From Colius striatus (taxonomy: Eukaryota > Chordata > Aves > Coliiformes > Coliidae): a stretch of DNA of 64,000 nucleotides. Positions 61,031 to 64,000 of the stretch are shown here, in pieces. The number at the start of each line of letters is the position of its first letter. The first letter of the stretch is position 1. Both the position numbers and the translations under genes were made by a program. Under the pieces are notes generated by a model. That model saw only the letters and a program-made list of their open reading frames with translations. It was not told where the DNA came from and did not search any database. The DNA lies in assembly GCF_028858725.1 (NCBI RefSeq), contig NC_084760.1, forward strand, positions 5,468,867 to 5,532,866. Reading direction: 5' to 3'.

Positions 61031-64000
61031 AAAGCATTTGGTTTAGGAGAGTAAGACTCAAAACAAAGGTGAAATTTGACTGAAAAATATTGGTCCAAAG
61101 TGGATCTGAATTTCTCAGTGGAAAAATTTATAATTAAAACCTTAAATTTCACTTTTGATGTAAAGTTAACACAGTAATTTGAAGAAGCAATGTTATAGAT
61201 AACTACATATAGCTCTGTAGAACTACATATAGTTAACTAGATATGGTTTTATTATGGGAAAAAAGAGATGTAATTCAGAGTTAAAATGAAGACATTTAGT
61301 AGCACAAGGATGTTTCTGCTGAGTTACAGTTTGTTCACGTTGACAATACCATTGTACTTGCATAGAGATGTTGCTGTATTTTCCTTCAACCTACAACCCA
61401 GCAAGTACTAAAACTTTTAGAAAGAGGAACATTAAATGTTTGAGGCTGAACTGGTTGAGATGAGAAGTGATCAGTGAGGTTGTAGCTGGTCTCTGGCAAT
61501 GAATAGTCTTCCCCACTGCCCTTTCTACCTGGTGTTTCCAGCCCCCTTTCCTGCCTCCACCCTCACCTATAATCCCCTAATCATGGAAAATACTTCCTTT
61601 GCTGAAGTCTTGCTCTGAGACTTTTACCAAGGAGTTGAGCCCTAGTGTGCAAATCAGAGGAGCACTCTGTGTGATCTCCCATCAGCATCTGCACAACAAA
61701 CATCTGCCTCCTAATTCCTCTCTACACAATGTGCTAAAGTCAAAATGCTCACACAGCTGAGCAGAAGCCCACCAAGGAAAGAGCAGCATCTTAGCAACAC
61801 ACTGCCATCACTGGGCAGGAACACAGCTGCCTGAAAAAATGACATAAGCCTGCCTTTGGGACAGAAAGCTTTTGTAGGGAAAACAGTAGTGATAGGAAGT
61901 GGTGCCTGTGATCCAGTGGGGAGTGAAGTGCTCAGAGAGCGTGAAACCAAACAGCCCTGCCACTAACAAGAGGTAACAGAGCTTCAATAGGTGACTGATG
62001 CTGACTGCAAGCTTTAAGATCTTAGTAAAAAAACAGGCTGATTCATGTCTTTGCAGATGCATCAACAGCAGAGTCTGGATTTCCCTCACCCTGACATTTT
62101 ATTTCAGGGACAGGAAGGTGGATAAACACTACTGTGTCTGTTTAAACAGTACTGATGTACCAGTACATCACATGAATGATGTGAGCCTTCTCTAGCTGGG
62201 TTCTTTAAAAACCTGTGACCTACTTTAGAACCTTTTTAACACATAAAATGAGCAGTAAGAAAAAGATGAGCAGCAGCAGCAGTGATGTTAGCAGCCAGCT
62301 AAAATTGGAAAGGGTTTTCATTACCTCATTTTAAAATAAAAAGCCCTCCTTCACTCCAAACCCCAAGTGATAATAAAGTGTCTGCTGCAGTGGTATGGCC
62401 TTTTCCTTTTCTCCCCTGGCTGCACTGTGCCAAGCTGACCTAGTTTTCTGAGGGGAAAAAAATAATCAACCAAGCTGCAGCACTTCTGTAATAAAAATAT
62501 GACCCCCTTATCAAAATGAACCACCTCTAAAGATTTCCTGTCTCAGCCCTGTTAAAAGATCATCATGAGCTAGGTGCCGTTACAGCTTAGGAAAGCAAAG
62601 ACTACTGTCAAGGGTATTGGTATGCAAGGTCTCTGTTTCAGTTATTGTTCCCAGGTATCTGCAGGCCAGTTCTGTTGCTTGCAGTGCTCCATCAGTCTTG
62701 GCTGCCACCTTCATACCAAACTTTTCACTGAAAACAGAGAAGGTGTGGTTCTGCACGTGAGCCCTGGGCTGCTTGTTATGCCCCCAGGAATCACAGTGTG
62801 TGAAGCCACTGCTGTATTTGGCCTAAGAAATGCTGGCAAATGTGGCATGTACACCCTCTCTTCATGCTGCCTGTGAGCTGTGCAGGGTGGTCATTGCTGT
62901 CACAGTCTCCATGGAGAGGAACTCCATGATATGCCTCCACAGTCCTTCCCAAGGGGAAAAGAGGCTGCAAGAAGGGCAGTGTCAAGGGTCAGGATCAAGG
63001 ACAGAAGGAATGGGGATAAACATTGAGTAGAGCTATTAAGAGCCTGATCTCAAAGCAAGGGCTGCCTCTGGACTGTGGCTTTTTGCTGACAGCTAACAGT
63101 AGGTATGACTATGATGCCTTGCAGCAATGGTCCTCTGCAATTGCACTGTCTTTGGAACACAGGGATCCAACAACACAACCTTATTAAAAAACACATGCAT
63201 ATATTGCATCTGCTAGGTGGATGGACATGAAAGGTCCAGCCTGGTGAAGAAAACCTGAAAGATTTGTATTCTACTGCTTTTACAGTAACCAACTTGTTAT
63301 ATAACTGAGGCAGTGGGCAAGCAAGCTTTCCAGGAGAGCACACACCAACCAACCAACATGAGAGTACACTGTGGGTGTTCTTAAGCAGATTTATTCAACT
63401 TCTGCTTCCCTCTAAGTGCTTTGAGAACACCTGCTTTGTCTCCTTTTAGAACAGGACCCCAGGAACATCTGCACATGTATGTAAGTGGATGTAGCTGGAT
63501 AATTTCACTCAATTTGTGAATGTCAAATGAGATGATTGATTTAATATGTCCTGGATTAAGTCTTTACCTCTGCGTGTTAGGGTTGGTGTCTTCATATCCA
63601 TTGGAGAGCAATGGGCACAATTCACTTATGAAGTCTCAACCTCTGCACCAAGGTTGCCATAACAAACTGGTACAATTCTGCATGTGCACCTCACCAAAGA
63701 GCTGGAATTACAGCAGGGTGACTTTTTCCTTCTATTCTCTGCACTGTATTTGTTTGGAATACACTGTAAAGCTGGAAAGCCATATTCAACTAAGCAGGTT
63801 CATCAAGTGCAGGCTGTTGGTCTTTGGGCTGGGGGAAAAAAAGTCAAATATTCAGATATACACCTTCTTTTATGATGTCCTGTATTTCCTGTGAGTAGTA
63901 AACTGGTGCATTTCATTTCAGCAGAGCAAAGGGATACATGACTCACAAGGTAAAAGAATCAGCTCTAGAAGAGGGCTGACAATGTGGCTTTTGAAGGCAG
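61031..64000. other. No gene seen
   Basis: About 3 kb free of CR1 at the right edge, with a short (AGC)n patch near 62269. In mammals UFL1 lies upstream of FHL5, but no exon of it could be recognised here. Confidence 0.55.

Noticed and set aside
1..64000. Possible undescribed gene system
   Set aside because: Apart from FHL5 no cluster of linked coding sequences exists; all longer frames trace to CR1 or LTR-like repeats.

Overview
The window is vertebrate nuclear DNA, almost certainly from a bird. It holds one recognisable protein-coding gene in a dense field of CR1 LINE retrotransposon fragments. Three observations support a bird: about 44 pieces of CR1, whose 3' ends carry the typical tail of repeated ATTCTATG-like octamers; LTR-like repeats of an avian ERV type; and a compact five-exon gene for a four-and-a-half-LIM protein. 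By hand count CR1 covers roughly 18-19 kb (about 29% of the window). That is far above the usual bird level and fits lineages with CR1 expansions, such as woodpeckers and relatives. The species assignment is inference.

The gene is FHL5 (ACT) on the minus strand. Five coding exons run from the start codon at 46978 down to the stop codon at 37524-37526. Summed coding length is 831 nt (276 residues plus stop). All introns have GT-AG ends, all phases agree, and all zinc ligands of the half LIM and four full LIM domains are intact. Introns 1-4 are about 2.8, 2.9, 1.8 and 1.1 kb and each contains CR1 fragments. Upstream non-coding exons must lie above 47001 but cannot be recognised by eye.

Layout: 1-37 kb is intergenic sequence downstream of FHL5, with CR1 copies on both strands and three LTR-like repeats (about 9.27-9.95, 28.77-29.07 and 33.1-34.07 kb). 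37.5-47.0 kb is FHL5. 47-64 kb is upstream or 5' flanking DNA, with a particularly dense CR1 cluster at 51.4-61.0 kb that includes several older CR1 types. No RNA gene, CRISPR array, operon or bacterial feature is present.

The most interesting observation concerns the youngest-looking CR1 group. All five copies that reach the reverse transcriptase active site share the same loss of the catalytic Asp pair, and the four that also cover it fully share a one-base frameshift just downstream. This suggests the subfamily spread from an already defective, non-autonomous source mobilised in trans. Secondary points are inverted CR1 copies flanking FHL5 exons 2-3, and the absence of a canonical poly(A) signal after FHL5 until one supplied by a CR1 copy.
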